This document shows, piece after piece, positions 10,561 through 22,708 of a DNA stretch of 64,000 nucleotides. Where the stretch lies: contig SIJG01000053.1 of the NCBI GenBank assembly GCA_023374025.1, forward strand, positions 558,001 to 622,000, in the 5' to 3' direction. The position numbers and the translations under genes were made by a program. This DNA comes from Heterodera schachtii. Taxonomy: Eukaryota > Nematoda > Chromadorea > Rhabditida > Heteroderidae. Numbering within the stretch: position 1 is the first letter of the stretch; each line of letters starts with the position of its first letter. The notes below the pieces were generated by a model that worked only from the letters and a program-made list of their open reading frames with translations, ran no database searches and was not told where the DNA came from.

Positions 10561-11676
10561 CCACAGATAATTCAAAAGTACCGAAATTTCACTTTGTTTT
10601 TCGCAAGCGATCTGAAACAAAAATACGACCACTGTTCGGTAAACCATCGGATGTATTTCGTTGATCCGAAATGACCCAAGAATGCATACCAGAGATGCAT
10701 CCCGAGGCCCAAAAATTTTCGGACGTCGGAAATCCGTCCCATCACTGGTGCATACAATAAATAGGAAGAGGCGACATGGCGGGCTCTTAATCCATATTTT
10801 GTGATTTATTTCCATATTTTGGTAAAAAAGTTATCTTTATTAAAATCAAGTAACCCTAATGGTGAAGGGGTAAAAAAGTTCGCTAAATACGATAATGGTG
10901 AAGCTTCAGAGAAACAATGAAATATTGGATACAAATGTTTGAAAAAGCAAGGGCGTAGGGGGCTAAAGCCCCCCCCCCCCCCTCGAAGCCAATGTCTGGC
11001 TACGCTCTCGTGAAAAAGTACGGCGCTTTTCCGAAACTCTGTATTATGAATTAAGGTCACGGAAATCCGGTATCATCCCTTATAGAAGCAAACTTTAGAA
11101 CTATAAAAAGAAGATGGTTATTTGACCGGTTATTTAACCATGGTTATTAAACTATTAAAATTTGGACTATAACAAATATTAAATAAATAGGCAAAATAAG
11201 GTTTAAATTCCCTAGGAAATTGGTAGACGACTAAAAATAATAATTATTAAAGAATTAATTTGTACTATTTAAGATATTTTGGCATTAGAAGACTATTCAC
11301 TTAAAAATTTATATTGGTTTATTAAGGTTTTAATTAATACATTGTTTTTAATTAATTACATAATTTAAAAATTAGAGAAATCATCCAAAATGTTAAAAAT
11401 GGGTAATTTATTATTTAACTTTTTAAATTATTTAACGTTTAAATTAATTGAAAATCTTTATGGATCAATAGCTGAGACTTCTCTATTTTACAAATTTTAT
11501 TTGGGCTTTTTATATTGTTTCGCTTATATATTTTTTGGGCAAAGGTTGGCGTTTTACAATGATCTGAAAACTCGAAAATAGTTTGAAATTGGGAAAGTTT
11601 CGGAAACACTTTCGAAATGGAAATTAAAGCATTTATCCCTTTTAAATCTCTTTAACATTTCGAATAGAATACAAAT
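10561..11676. other. A+T-rich intergenic DNA
   Basis: This lies 3' of the trehalase gene. A poly-C run at about 10971-10982 is the only notable feature. No supported coding region. Confidence 0.4.
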
Positions 11677-14600
11677 TCACTTAGGTGGGAATACGTCTGG
11701 TTCCTCATCCACTTCTTTGCTATGGCAATTCACTTTTGGAAACTTCTGGTCGAGTTTAATCTCTTCTCCGTACGTCACCAACAGATCCAAAATGGCGCCA
11801 TTGGTCCACCCAAAACCGATCTGAAAAAGGGGGCCAAATTGGAGGGGGGGGGGGGGATGAGTAACCCCTGGCCATTGCCAAAAATTTCTGAAAATCTTGC
11901 TAATTTTTTTCTTTATAAAATCATTAATCCAAAAACTTTCTCCGACTGCCTCACCTCCAGACACCAAAAAATTCTAATTCTTTTTAAAAAAATAGGTAGT
12001 TAAAAAAAAATTGTTCCCTCGCGGCGGCTATCGGCACCGTCGGTCCAACTTTATGCCCAATGGGGCAAATTTTTGAAATTTAAATGAGGTTTGATAGATT
12101 TTTTCAAAAAAATATTTTCATAGATTGGGCTGAATTAATGTAAAAATTACTTTATTTTAAAGAATTTTTTATAAACAAAATGTTCAAATTGGTTAAAAAT
12201 AATCAAAATTGACTATTGGAAATTATTTTATGTTTTTATTTTTATAAATTAAGTATTGTTTCTTTTTGCTCACCTGTACGGTGTATTCCCCGCCTTTTCC
12301 GGGGGCGCCTTCGTCCGCTGTCGTTTTCTCAAACATATGCTTTCCACACTGATTGAACAATTCGTGGTTGGCTGACACATATTTCTGTGCCAAATCCCTG
12401 GCTTTGTCTTCCATTCTGTCGATGGCATTGTAAAGCAATGCCTTTGGCTTACTGTACCTACCGTTTGATCCCCGAACGGCGCAATCCTTCGATGAGCATA
12501 TGTGCCAATGGCTTAAGAACAGTGAATTCATTAATTGTAATAAACGATGCTTTCCGCCTTTACCGGCCAAATATTGGGGAAGTCCCACTGCTGCCCCGAA
12601 GCAATTGCACTGAAACAATTCTTATTTTTTTAGTTCAATTTGCCATTTATTTACCTCGTCGGCACCCCAAATTGCTGGCTCATTATTTTATTGTTCCTGT
12701 CAAACTCCTCCAATTGGCTTAATATTTTTTCCGTCTCCTCCACGTCGGCCGTGTGATAGCATCTCGCGAACAATGGCACAACAATGCTTCCGTAGAATCG
12801 TTTGATCAGTGTTTGATTTTTCAGGTTGTAGTCGAACCACCCGCCCTTATCGTAGAACAAATCATGGACATCCTCCCGAAAAGCTTGGAACTCTTTGTGA
12901 TAGCTGTTGGCCTTGTCTTTGTCACCTTTAATCCGTTTAAATGCTTTTGAAACTTTCTCCTGCGGACACTCACCGATTTGGTGGTACAAATTGGAAAGCA
13001 TTTCCAAATTGCCACAAATCAACGCGTTAAGGTCCACCGGCACAATTTTGGTGATCATTAGTCTGGTCAGTTTCCACTTTAATGTCTCGTTTGCTTCATT
13101 TGTGTTCTCCTCGATCCATCGCGCTGAATTTGTCTTCGCTTTTTCGCCTTCCCTTTTCCCTCTCACAGCTGAAATCCCATCCCGACTCAGCAGCGGAAGC
13201 GAGTTCATTCCAAATTCTCTTCTTTTCCTCAATGTTCGGGATGTCCTTGACCAAGTCGACATCTTGGCAAAAGGACTCGGGACGTGGCACCTTAAAAGTG
13301 TTGCCTCTTCCCATTGATTGCCCTGTCACTTTTACGTTGCTTTCCGCTCTGTACTGATAGAAAGTCCTCTCCTTCTCCTTCCCTTTCACATTAACTTTAA
13401 CCGATCGTTTTGAGCGCCAAAATTGGAGTTCCTATCAAAAATGGATGAGAAGGGAAAGAAAGTGAAGAAGACATCCCAAGGCCAACAGAAAAGAACACAA
13501 TCAGCAAATGAACTTTTTTTATCTCTTTCGATGCCTTTGTAATTTTAATTGGCCTTCGTTTTGCCCCCAAATGGACCTTTTCAAGAACCGGCAGAATGGT
13601 CTTGAGGTATTCCGTGTCGCCGGTCTCCGCAAAATAATCGTTGACCATGCTGAGAGAGGAAATAAAACATTAATCAAATTTTGTTAAATATTCTGATAAT
13701 TGGCCAAAAAAAGCAATGTCTTACTAAGACTAAAGGCACTTCCCAAAATTATGAGAAACGAACGGACAAAGTGAGAAAGGGCGGCTGCGAACGTTTGTTG
13801 TAGTAAATGCGACCGCCGTTGGGCACAAAGCCAAACTTCTTGACCATCTCGGCATAATTGTCGCACATGTGCTTCACCGATTCGGTCATTCCTGTGAATT
13901 TTAAATTCAAAAGACACTTATTCATCTCTCTTCTCTCTGATCAGTTTTCCGATCACTTTGTCTTTGACATTTCCTCCTAATCACTCCCTAATTCACCCCC
14001 CCCCCCCCCAATTTACCTGAAGCGAGCAGTCCCCGTACGATCCAATAAGCGTCCCAATAATAAAACTCGCGGAAACGGCCCCCCGGCACCACAAAAGGAT
14101 TCGGAACGTAAATCAGCGTAGACTTTTTTTCTTTCGCCTGAAATTGCCAAACATTATTTTCCCCTTTCTTCCCTTTTACGGAATCTGGCATTTTTTTGCC
14201 CAATTCCTTCCAAAGATCATGCAATTGATTTGCAAAAGTCTTCAATTGTGGGTCCGCAATGTTTTGCAATTTCGGTGGATTTTCCTTCCAATCGACGGGT
14301 TTTGGGCTTAAAATAAAATTGAATAAATAAATAAAATAAATTCTGTTCTTTTTTAAACAATTCACTCCTTCCTTTTACCTATCAAGAAAATCGTCCGCTT
14401 TACCGAAGTGTTCTCGCACAAATTTTTTTAGTTTTGCGCGGTCCAATGTGCGCACCTTTACATTCATCCATTCGTTCACACCAAAAAGTGTCTTAAAGTC
14501 TTCGACTGTTTCTTCGGCACTTTTAATCAGAGGACGGTCGACGATGTGCTTGGGATCTCCTTTGAACATTGTTGATTTACCAAAGTAATTGATGGCCTTT

Positions 14601-15125
14601 GTGAAAGACAATGGGAATAAATTAAATTGGCAAAAGGAGCGACGAGAAGGGCCAATGGACGAGGGGAGGGGGAGGGGAGGCGACTGCTCGGAGTATGTGC
14701 CGACCCTTCTCCCCCAAAGGTTTGTGCCAACCCCCCCCCCCCCCCCCCCCCTCCTCCCCCTAATTTGTAAGGGGTCGACCCCCCCCCCCCCTAACAAATA
14801 AAGTATGGGCCGTCCCCTCTCCCGCGTCCCCTCCCTATTACGTCTCGCGGAGGCATACCTCAAGAATTTTTCCGTAACAAAAAATCTGTCCCATGTCCTT
14901 GTCGTTTTCATCGCAAGTCCGCTGCAGGTCCAACTTGCTCAGGTCATAGTTGTCCAAATGGCATTCCCATTCATTTTCTTTTTCAGCTTTACCCTCCGTT
15001 TTAAATCTGCCTTCGAACGGCTTTTTCAGGTAATAAGTTTTTGAAGAGAGTGGAGAGGGTAGCGAAAGAAGGAGAGACAGCACAAAGAGAAAGCGCGACG
15101 ACGAGAGGGGGCAGAGAAAAGACAT
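11677..15125 (-). CDS. Trehalase (glycoside hydrolase family 37)
   Basis: This hydrolyses alpha,alpha-trehalose to two glucose molecules. The hydrophobic N-terminus suggests a secreted or membrane-delivered form. Eleven exons are read: 15125-14859, 14596-14379, 14306-14017, 13891-13768, 13649-13577, 13431-13167, 13123-12655, 12609-12564, 12511-12462, 12415-12274 and 11820-11677. They total 2,088 bp, exactly 696 codons including the stop. Family signatures are intact: signature 1 [14 protein letters not shown] (exon 3), RSQPP (exon 4), ESGWDFSSRW with the catalytic Asp (split over exons 6/7), [10 protein letters not shown] (46-nt exon 8), and [15 protein letters not shown] across exons 10/11. 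The upstream FEK in exon 10 is the likely second catalytic acid. Several introns contain poly-G (sense) runs. Very likely functional. Confidence 0.95.
12020..12045. repeat. GC hairpin motif in a trehalase intron
   Basis: This is a variant of the dispersed motif GGCGGCGCCTATCGGCACCG, here inside the last trehalase intron (11821-12273). It indicates a MITE remnant in the intron. Confidence 0.5.
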
Positions 15126-16310
15126 TTTGGGAAAAATGAGACGGGGGAGGGAAGAAAAAGCAGGGAATGATCAGCACCAGCAGCAGACAAACGAATGATG
15201 ACAGATGACGATGGATGGGTGGGGATGAGATCTGTGGAAAGGGCAATCCTTTTAAGGGGAGAAAAAGGGGAGAAAGGCATTCGAAGCATAATTAGGGAAG
15301 GCAAAGACAAAATAAAGGAGGAGAGCAAATGGGACAGAAAAGGGGAACGATCGGACTAATTGAGGGAAAGTCATGGGACGGATGATCAAAAAAGACCCAC
15401 CCATGGCAATGGCAAGGAGACGGGGAGGGCATGGGATGAATTCATTGAGAAAATAACGGACGAACTGTCGAAAAATGGGGGAAACGAATTCCGAAAGGAA
15501 ACAGTGGGAAAATGCCAAAGGAAAAGCCAACTTTAAAAAATGATCGGCACAAAGTGAGGGGGGGGGGGCGAATGACTGTCATTTTGTCATTTGTCATGAG
15601 AACGGCGAGCGAAAGGGCGGCGAAGAATGAAAACGAAGTAACACACCACAAAATCCCCGCAGACACAATTAGCACCCTTCGAAATGAGGTCATCCCGAGT
15701 GCGTCAGCCGAAGTGATTCCTTTCCATTTGAATTTACATAAATTGAAAATGATTTGAAGCAAAATTAATTTGGCAATTAAAATTTTTCAATTTAAAAATA
15801 AACAAAAAGGCGTTTTAAGAGGCAAAAACAAATAGTGAAACCACATCTTTTTAAAGAGCTTGATCGTTTTGTTTCGTTTTTTTCAGCAAATTAATTGATG
15901 ATTTGATTTTCTTTTCTAAATTCTTCCCATTATTTTTCCTCCCATTTTATCTTTTGCCGATTAATTGCAATTTCATTCAATTAATTCTTCTTTTTTTTCC
16001 CCTTTTTTCGCTTATTAAATTTTATCAGTTTCAGGAGAAGAAATCAGTCGCCGTTTTTGGTAAGAAAACGACGGAATAAAATCACAAATTAATTAACGTA
16101 TTCCATTATCTTTTAATTTGATTTTCTTTGCTAATATTTAATATAAATTTTAAACTAAAATAAAATGTAAAAATTAAGGAAACAAAAAAAAAGAAATGCT
16201 AAAAAATAAACAAATTCTTTTTATTTTTATTGTATTTCTTTTCCATTCTCCGACAAAGTATTTTTATAAATTTAATTTAATTAAATAAATTTGATAATTT
16301 AAATTAAAAG
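15126..16310. promoter_or_regulatory. Head-to-head spacer of trehalase and legumain
   Basis: Trehalase starts leftwards at 15125 and legumain runs rightwards from before 16311, so this roughly 1.2-kb region probably holds both promoters. The signal-peptide exon of legumain must lie here but was not identified with confidence. A short candidate exon ending in a GT donor is near 16030-16061. A G run is at about 15560-15568. No TATA element or site was assigned. Confidence 0.4.
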
Positions 16311-19300
16311 GGCCGAATCGGACGAGGAAGGCGCCGCTGACCAAAACATTTGGGCCGTTTTGGTCGCGGGGTCCAACGGATGGTGGAATTACAGGCACCA
16401 GGCAAAGCAAAAGCCTAACACTAAATACACGCAATTAATTAACCAATTAATTGCTGCTAATTGCAGGCGGATGTTTGCCACGCGTGGCATGTGCTGGTCG
16501 ACCACGGAGTGAGCCCGGACAGAATAATTACGATGATTTACGACGACATTGCGCACAACAAAAGGCACGACCAATTCGCAAATGACCCTAATTAGCTGTG
16601 CTAATGAGTTCAGAAACCCTTACCCCGGCAAACTCTTCAACAATCCGACAATGAGAGATGTGTACGAAGGCAATGCTTCTGATGAATTGCTTAAACTTTG
16701 CTTATTTCCGTCTTAATTTATTTAGGCGTTCGAATTGACTACAGAGGCGACGAAGTGACACCGGCGAATTTCAAGGCCATTCTTCTCGGAAACGAAGAAG
16801 CGGTGGAGGGGAAGAGAGTGCTGAAAAGGCGGGTACACAAAACATTGATGGATTTCAAATAATCAGTAAAGATAGTCGGACTGATTTTCGATAAATCAAA
16901 GGGCAATTAGCTAAATGATAGTCCGACTAATTGTTGATTTAGTTTTGGTCAAAACTGATTGCTTAGGGCTGGGATCAAATCTCTTTTTTCTGATGACACA
17001 AAGAGCCTTAAAATGATTAAAAAATATTTTACATTTTATTTGAAGTTTCTAATATGATTTTATTTGACTTTTTCCTACTTTTTTGGTAAGTTAATTAGTT
17101 TTTGCACTTTTAAGAAAAAATCGACCAACTTTCAGCTCTTTCAGGCAAAAATTTTGCCTTTGAAATCTCCCCAATCATCTCCCCTTTTACAATGCGTTTT
17201 TAAAATTTGGAAAATATTATTTTTTTTTTGTTATTGTAATTAAATTAATCGTTTTTATAAAATGTTATTTTATAAATTGTTTTTAAAAATGGTATTTTTA
17301 CTTTTGGCTAATTTTGCTTGTCTTTTTTGTGGGTTTTATGACTTTTCTGTTTTGTCTCTTTTTTGGTGGTTTTTCGTCCTTTCTAATTCCATCCCACTGA
17401 TTGATTGCTTATTTGTTCCTCATTAGCACCAGCAATGACAAAGTGTTCGTTTTCTTCTCTGATCACGGCGCTTTTGGTTTGGTCGCTTTTCCCTACGGCG
17501 GCGATTACACTGAAAATATCGTAACTTTCTTCCCTTTTTAATATCGTAACTTTCTTCCCTTTTTAATATCGTAACTTTCTTCCCTTTTTAATATCGTAAC
17601 TTTCTTCCCTTTTTAATATCGTAACTTTCTTCCCTTTTTAATATCGTAACTTTCTTCCCTTTTTAATATCGTAACTTTCTTCCCTTTTTAATATCGTAAC
17701 TTTCTTCCCTTTTTAATATCGTAACTTTCTCTTCCACAACAGTTAACCGTAAAGGAATTAACGCAAACTTTGCAAAAAATGCACGCGAAACGAATGTATG
17801 GCCAAATGACATTTTATTTGGAGGCCTGCGAGTCGGGATCGATGTTCGACCAGAAAATTGCGCAGCAAATAAACGGTTCTTCCTCATCAATACAAACAAT
17901 GAATGATTTTTCTGATCATCCCTTAATTACCCTCTAATTACCCTCCTTTTCCTCCTCCCCCCTTTCGCTCATTGGCTTTTCCCCTTCCTTTCTGTCGCCG
18001 ATCGCAGTGTTCGCCGTCACTGCTTCGAATGCTTTCGAGTCGAGTTGGGGCTGTTACTGTGACACACCAATCGTCGGCTTAGAGTACACTTGCCTGGGCG
18101 ACCTTTTCTCCGTCAATTGGATGGAGGACTCGGACAGACAGGTGAAACAGCGGAGGGAGGAGAGAAAGAGAGGGAGAGAGAAGGAGAGAGGGAGAGAGAG
18201 AAATGTCGAGAGGAGAGATGTCGAGAGGGGAGAGAGAGAAATGTCAAGAGGGGAGAGAGTGGAGAGAGAAATGTCGAGAGGAGAGAGAGAGATGTCGAGA
18301 GGGGAGAGAGTGGAGAGAGAAATGTCGAGAGGAGAGAGAGAGAGATGTCGAGAGGGGAGAGAGAGAAATGTCGAGAGGGGAGAGAGTGGAGAGAGAAATG
18401 TCGAGAGGGGAGAGAGAGAAATGTCGAGAGGGGAGAGAGTGGAGAGAGAAATGTCGAGAGGAGAAAGAGAGAGAAAGAGAGAGATAGAGAGATGTCGAGA
18501 GGGGAGAGAGAGAAATGTCGAGAGGAGAAAGAGAGAGAAAGAGAGAAATGTCGAGAGGGGAGAGAGAGAAATGTCGAGAGGGGAGAGAGTGGAGAGAGAA
18601 ATGTCGAGAGGAGAAAGAGAGAGAAAGAGAGAGATAGAGAGATGTCGAGAGGGGAGAGAGAGAAATGTCGAGAGGAGAAAGAGAGAGAAAGAGAGAAATG
18701 TCGAGAGGAGAGAGAGAGAGATGTCGAGAGGGGAGAGAGAGAAATGTCGAGAGGGGAGAGAGTGGAGAGAGAAATGTCGAGAGGGGAGAGAGAGAAATGT
18801 CGAGAGGGGAGAGAGTGGAGAGAGAAATGTCGAGAGGAGAAAGAGAGAGATAGAGAGATGTCGAGAGGGGAGAGAGAGAAATGTCGAGAGGAGAAAGAGA
18901 GAGAAAGAGAGAGATGTCGAGAGGGGAGAGAGAGAAATGTCGAGAGGGGAGAGAGAGAGAGAGAGAGAAAGACAGAGGTAGTGAGAAAAAGAGAAAGACA
19001 GAGAGATGGAGATGAGGGGGAAAGGGGAAGAGAGACTGATCACTATTGATCAGTTGTTGTTCTTACTCAAAGGCAAAGAAAGGAAAGAGTAAAAGTCATA
19101 AGCCATGCCATCCTATCCCTTTAACAACATTTTTTTTTTGTCTTTACGTATTTACTGAATTAAATCCCCTCCCCTGAAATAAAGCCCTTTTTGATGGTTC
19201 AAAAATAGAGCCCCCAGGGTTTCTATTTCAGTAAATATGGTATTTTATTTTCTTAATTTAATTGTTTGCCACAAGTTATTTCTCCGCAACGAAACAATCG

Positions 19301-20021
19301 CCGAACAATTCAATTCCGTTAAACGATTGACCGACAAAAGTCACGTCAAATGGTTCGGAAATGTGCGAATAATGACGGAGAGATTATCGGAATTCCAAGG
19401 CAAAACGAAGTCAAAAAATGGACAAAAAACGGATGGAAAAAATAAAGTAAAAAAAGGGGAGGGAAAGGAAAAAAAGTGAGGGAATTATTTGACAGAATTT
19501 ACCGGCAAATTTCAAAATGTATCCGTCGCGGGACATTGGCATTCTGACGGAACAATCGCAAAGGGACAAAATGGCGATGGCCGAAGTTAGAAATTGGAAT
19601 TAATTAATAATTATCAATTAATTGGAAAAATGATTAGAAACGGGCTTATGTGGACACGCAAATGGAGAGAATTGGGAAGGCATTGGACGAAATAATGCCA
19701 AAAAACGGACAAAACATATCATTTGGAGGGGACAGAATAACGCAAACGGAATGCCATAACGAAGTGAGGGGAAAGAGAGAAGGAACAATTGAACATTGTT
19801 AATTGTTAAGGTGATGCACACTTTCAACAAAATTTGTTTTAATTTCTCAAGGGTAATTATTTTAAAAGCTAATTAACTAACTAATTACTCAAAAGAGTCC
19901 GTACGTTATGAAATATGCAAAAACATTGGCCAATTTGTGCGAGCGAAGGGCGGACACGGTACAAATCGTGTCCATTTTGAAGGAACAATGTGCTCAAATG
20001 GAAAAGATGGAAGTTCATTAG
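16311..20021 (+). CDS. Legumain (asparaginyl endopeptidase, family C13), first exon missing
   Basis: This is a lysosomal cysteine protease that cleaves after Asn. Exons read: 16311-16401, 16467-16564, 16614-16669, 16726-16828, 17427-17520, 17743-17875, 18008-18141, one from 19276, then several short C-terminal exons to the stop at 20019-20021. Visible motifs are [25 protein letters not shown], the catalytic His in FFSDHGA, the catalytic Cys in [11 protein letters not shown], and [14 protein letters not shown]. The C-terminal LSAM-like region contains [15 protein letters not shown] and [10 protein letters not shown]. The first four introns use GC donors. Intron 17521-17742 is a 25-bp tandem repeat and intron 18142-19275 contains a GA minisatellite. 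AATAAA-like signals follow at about 20121. The N-terminal signal exon was not found. Borders of the last four exons are approximate. Confidence 0.92.
17515..17742 (+). repeat. 25-bp tandem repeat, nine copies, spanning a splice donor
   Basis: The unit AATATCGTAACTTTCTTCCC (plus TTTTT) is repeated with a constant 25-bp period. GTAAC occurs at 17521, 17546, 17571 and so on to 17721. The first copy is the legumain exon end plus donor, and the last runs into the acceptor CACAACAG. Each unit therefore duplicates the exon-donor junction. Confidence 0.9.
18145..19015 (+). repeat. GA-rich minisatellite in a legumain intron
   Basis: Roughly 40-50-bp units are built from GAAATGTCGAGAGG and GGAGAGAGTGGAGAGA, interspersed with GAGAGAAAGA. 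It accounts for about 870 of the 1,134 intron bases. The purine strand is the sense strand. The long open frames across it on both strands are artefacts of stop-poor repeats. Confidence 0.9.
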
Positions 20022-22240
20022 CCAAATTAATTACCAATTGAAGAGATAATTGATTAATTGAAACGGACGATGCGATGACGTCATTCATTCATTCATTTAT
20101 CATTCATTCTAATTTGTTGGAATAAAATAAAGACCAACGGATTTCTTTATTTTTTATCAGCCAATTGCTTCATTTTTATCCTTCGCCGCTTCTGCTTCTT
20201 TCTCCGCTTTTCCTCCCTTTGGCTTTTCCCCGGGGATTTTTCTCCCCGCGCCATTCGCTTCATTCGGTCGCCAAAAAGCATTTCCTGGCAAAAAGGCGCC
20301 AAATGAAATATTTAACAGCGGAACAATCGAAGGGACAGAAACGAATCGCGTGACTGACGGAGGGCCAAATTTGGCCAAATGAGCACAGATCGAAGGGAGG
20401 AAAAGCCGACAATTGGCAATGGCACCACCGAAAAAAGGAAATGAAAGGAAAGGCATTTTGAGATTTATTTTTTATCTAGAGTTTTAGGATTTATGATTAG
20501 GCAAATTCAAACTTCATTGGCAAAATGCGCATAAAGCAACTTTTTCTTTGGGCGTGCCGTTCCGTCTTTTCCTTTGTAAATTTTCTTTGGCCGCTCATTC
20601 CCATTTTTCGTTTGGCATTTCCATTGGCGTTTTGTCCTTGTCGTCTTCATCCTTTCATTACCAAATGCCTCCTCTTCTCCCCTTTATGCATTGTTTCTCT
20701 CCCATTTAACAACGGCACTCCCTCCCCCCCCCCCCCGCTTTTTCAAATGTCCCCAATCTCTCCCCCCCCCCCCCTCCCATTGAGTCCATCCCATGGCAAC
20801 GTGACAAAATGCCAATGCCATCCTCACCATCTCATCAAATTCAACTCACGCCAACTCATCTCACCAATAAACACTTCACTTTTGTCACCACTAAATGGGT
20901 GAACGGACTTTCCCTTAACCCACGCCTTCAAAATTAACCAGTTTTTAGTCGCGCTTCAATGTTTTTGGCCTTTTGGCATCGTTATCACCTCTTCCCCTCC
21001 CCCCCCCCCCACAATTTTTCGTCTCCTTCGCCCTCTCTTTCGCCTCCTTTTCCCCTCCTTCCCCCTCTTTCGCCTCCTTTTTCCCTCTTTCGCCTCCTTT
21101 TTTACCTCTTTCGCCTCCTTTTTCCCTCTTTCGCCTCCTTTTTCCCTCCTTCCCTCTCTTTCGCCTCCTTCCCCCCCTTTCCCTTTTCACACCTAATTAG
21201 GCCATTCCTTTGCCCTTTTCGTCGCTTTGTTCGCCGAAGGATAAAAGGAAAGAAAGAGAGACTGCGAAATTGTCCGCTTATTCTTTTTCCATTCTCTCTT
21301 TTCATTTACGCCCACTCTTTTTGAGAAATGAGCTGCTCACAAATTTACGTTATTTATTTGAGGAGAAAAAATAACCCATTAAATCGCCAATTAATTTAAT
21401 CGTCGTTAATTAATTTGCCTTTCAAATCCAAGGCCAATCACACAAAAATCCGTGAACTTTCGGCCTTTGCAATTCAAATCCACATTTATTTTGTGTTAAA
21501 ATGGCGCCATTTCGTTTCTCCGTCACTTCGCGGCTTTGTGCTGCCGTTAAGCAGAAATGCCATTTAAGGAGTGTCGATGGCATTTGAGTGCTTTTCCTCT
21601 TCCCCCCCCCCCCCCCCCCTCTTTTGCCATTTTCCTTTTTCCCTCCCTTTTTCTCTTTTCCCTTCGTTCTTTGCTTTTCACCCACCCAATTACCCTTGTG
21701 ACTTTGCTTTCGCTTTTTGCCTTTTTTGGAAAGAATAAAAGAGGCTTGTTTCGCCGCCGCTTTACCTTTGTCTAATGGCAGTGCCATTCAAAGGGGACGC
21801 GGCGGGGGCGGCACGGCCCACCCGCCGCCGAGGGCCCACGGGTGATCAGATCACTCACTGATCACAGCTGATCGGCTGATTACTTCCCCATTCCATTTCC
21901 CTTTACTTCCGTTCTCTTTTCTCCCCTTTCTCTTTTCCTTTTTCTCCCTTTTCTTTTTTGCCCTTTCGTTTTTTCTTTTTCTCCGTTTCTTCCCTTTGCT
22001 TTATTTATTATTATTTTTTCCACTTTAAACTCATTTTAATGCTTTGCCAATGAATTAATAACGTTCATTCATTCATTCCTTTACTTTATGTTTTATGTGC
22101 ACATTCATTCTTTTTCGTTCTTTTTCAATTCTTTTTGTTCTGTGGCGCGTTAATTTTTCCCTTTTAAAGTAAAAAATAATAATGGAAAATTTACTCATTT
22201 TGAAATCGCATTAATTGGTTCAATTAATGCATTCTTGTTT
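20022..22240. other. Intergenic low-complexity DNA
   Basis: This contains poly-C runs (about 20727-20738, 20761-20774, 20998-21010 and 21603-21619) and a tandem TTTCGCCTCCTTTTTCCCTC array of about 20-bp units (21028-21180). Open frames across it are Lys/Glu or Phe/Pro/Ser low complexity. One minus-strand frame (20456-20157) has a hydrophobic start and a Lys/Glu-rich end but no recognisable features. I do not call a gene. Confidence 0.4.
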
Positions 22241-22394
22241 TATTGCTTTTTATTCCCCTCGCCCTTTTAAGGAATGTCACTCCAAAATGGCGGCGGATTT
22301 TCAATATTCTCATCAAAAGCTCAGCAACTGAAAAAGAGGGTCCAACCAAAAAGAAGAAGGGACAACAACAAAAGGGGCAAAAGGTGAAGCATTT

Positions 22395-22680
22395 AAGGAG
22401 AGAGAGAGAGAGAGAAAGAAAGAAAGAAAATGAGAGGAGGGAGGGGGGAGAGAAAGAGGGGAGAGAGAGAGAGAGAAATAAAGGAGGGAAAGGGGAGAGA
22501 GAGAGAGAAATAAAGGAGGGAAAAGGGAGAGAGAGAGAGGAGGGAGAGAGAGAAAGAAAGAAAGAAAGTGAAAGGAGGGAGGGGGGAGAGAAAGAGGGGA
22601 GAGAGAGAAAGAAAGAAAGTGAAAGGAGGGAGGGGGGAGAGAAAGTGAGAGGAGGGGAGGTGAGAGAGTGAGAGAGAGGC
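22395..22680 (+). repeat. GA-rich minisatellite
   Basis: Repeats of GGAGGGAGGGGGGAGAGAAA and GAAAGAAAGAAAG-type units. No coding meaning. It is similar in character to the legumain intron array. Confidence 0.85.
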
Positions 22681-22708
22681 CATTCATCAGCAGACCGAAA
22701 ATTATATC

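Noticed and set aside
18007..19049. Open frames of more than 300 codons on both strands (Arg/Glu-rich on +, Ser/Leu-rich on -)
   Set aside because: They are produced by the stop-poor GA minisatellite inside a legumain intron. Only the first 45 codons on + are real legumain exon.
20945..21190. Lys/Glu-rich minus-strand frame
   Set aside because: Product of the TTTCGCCTCCTTTTTCCC tandem array; no conserved features.
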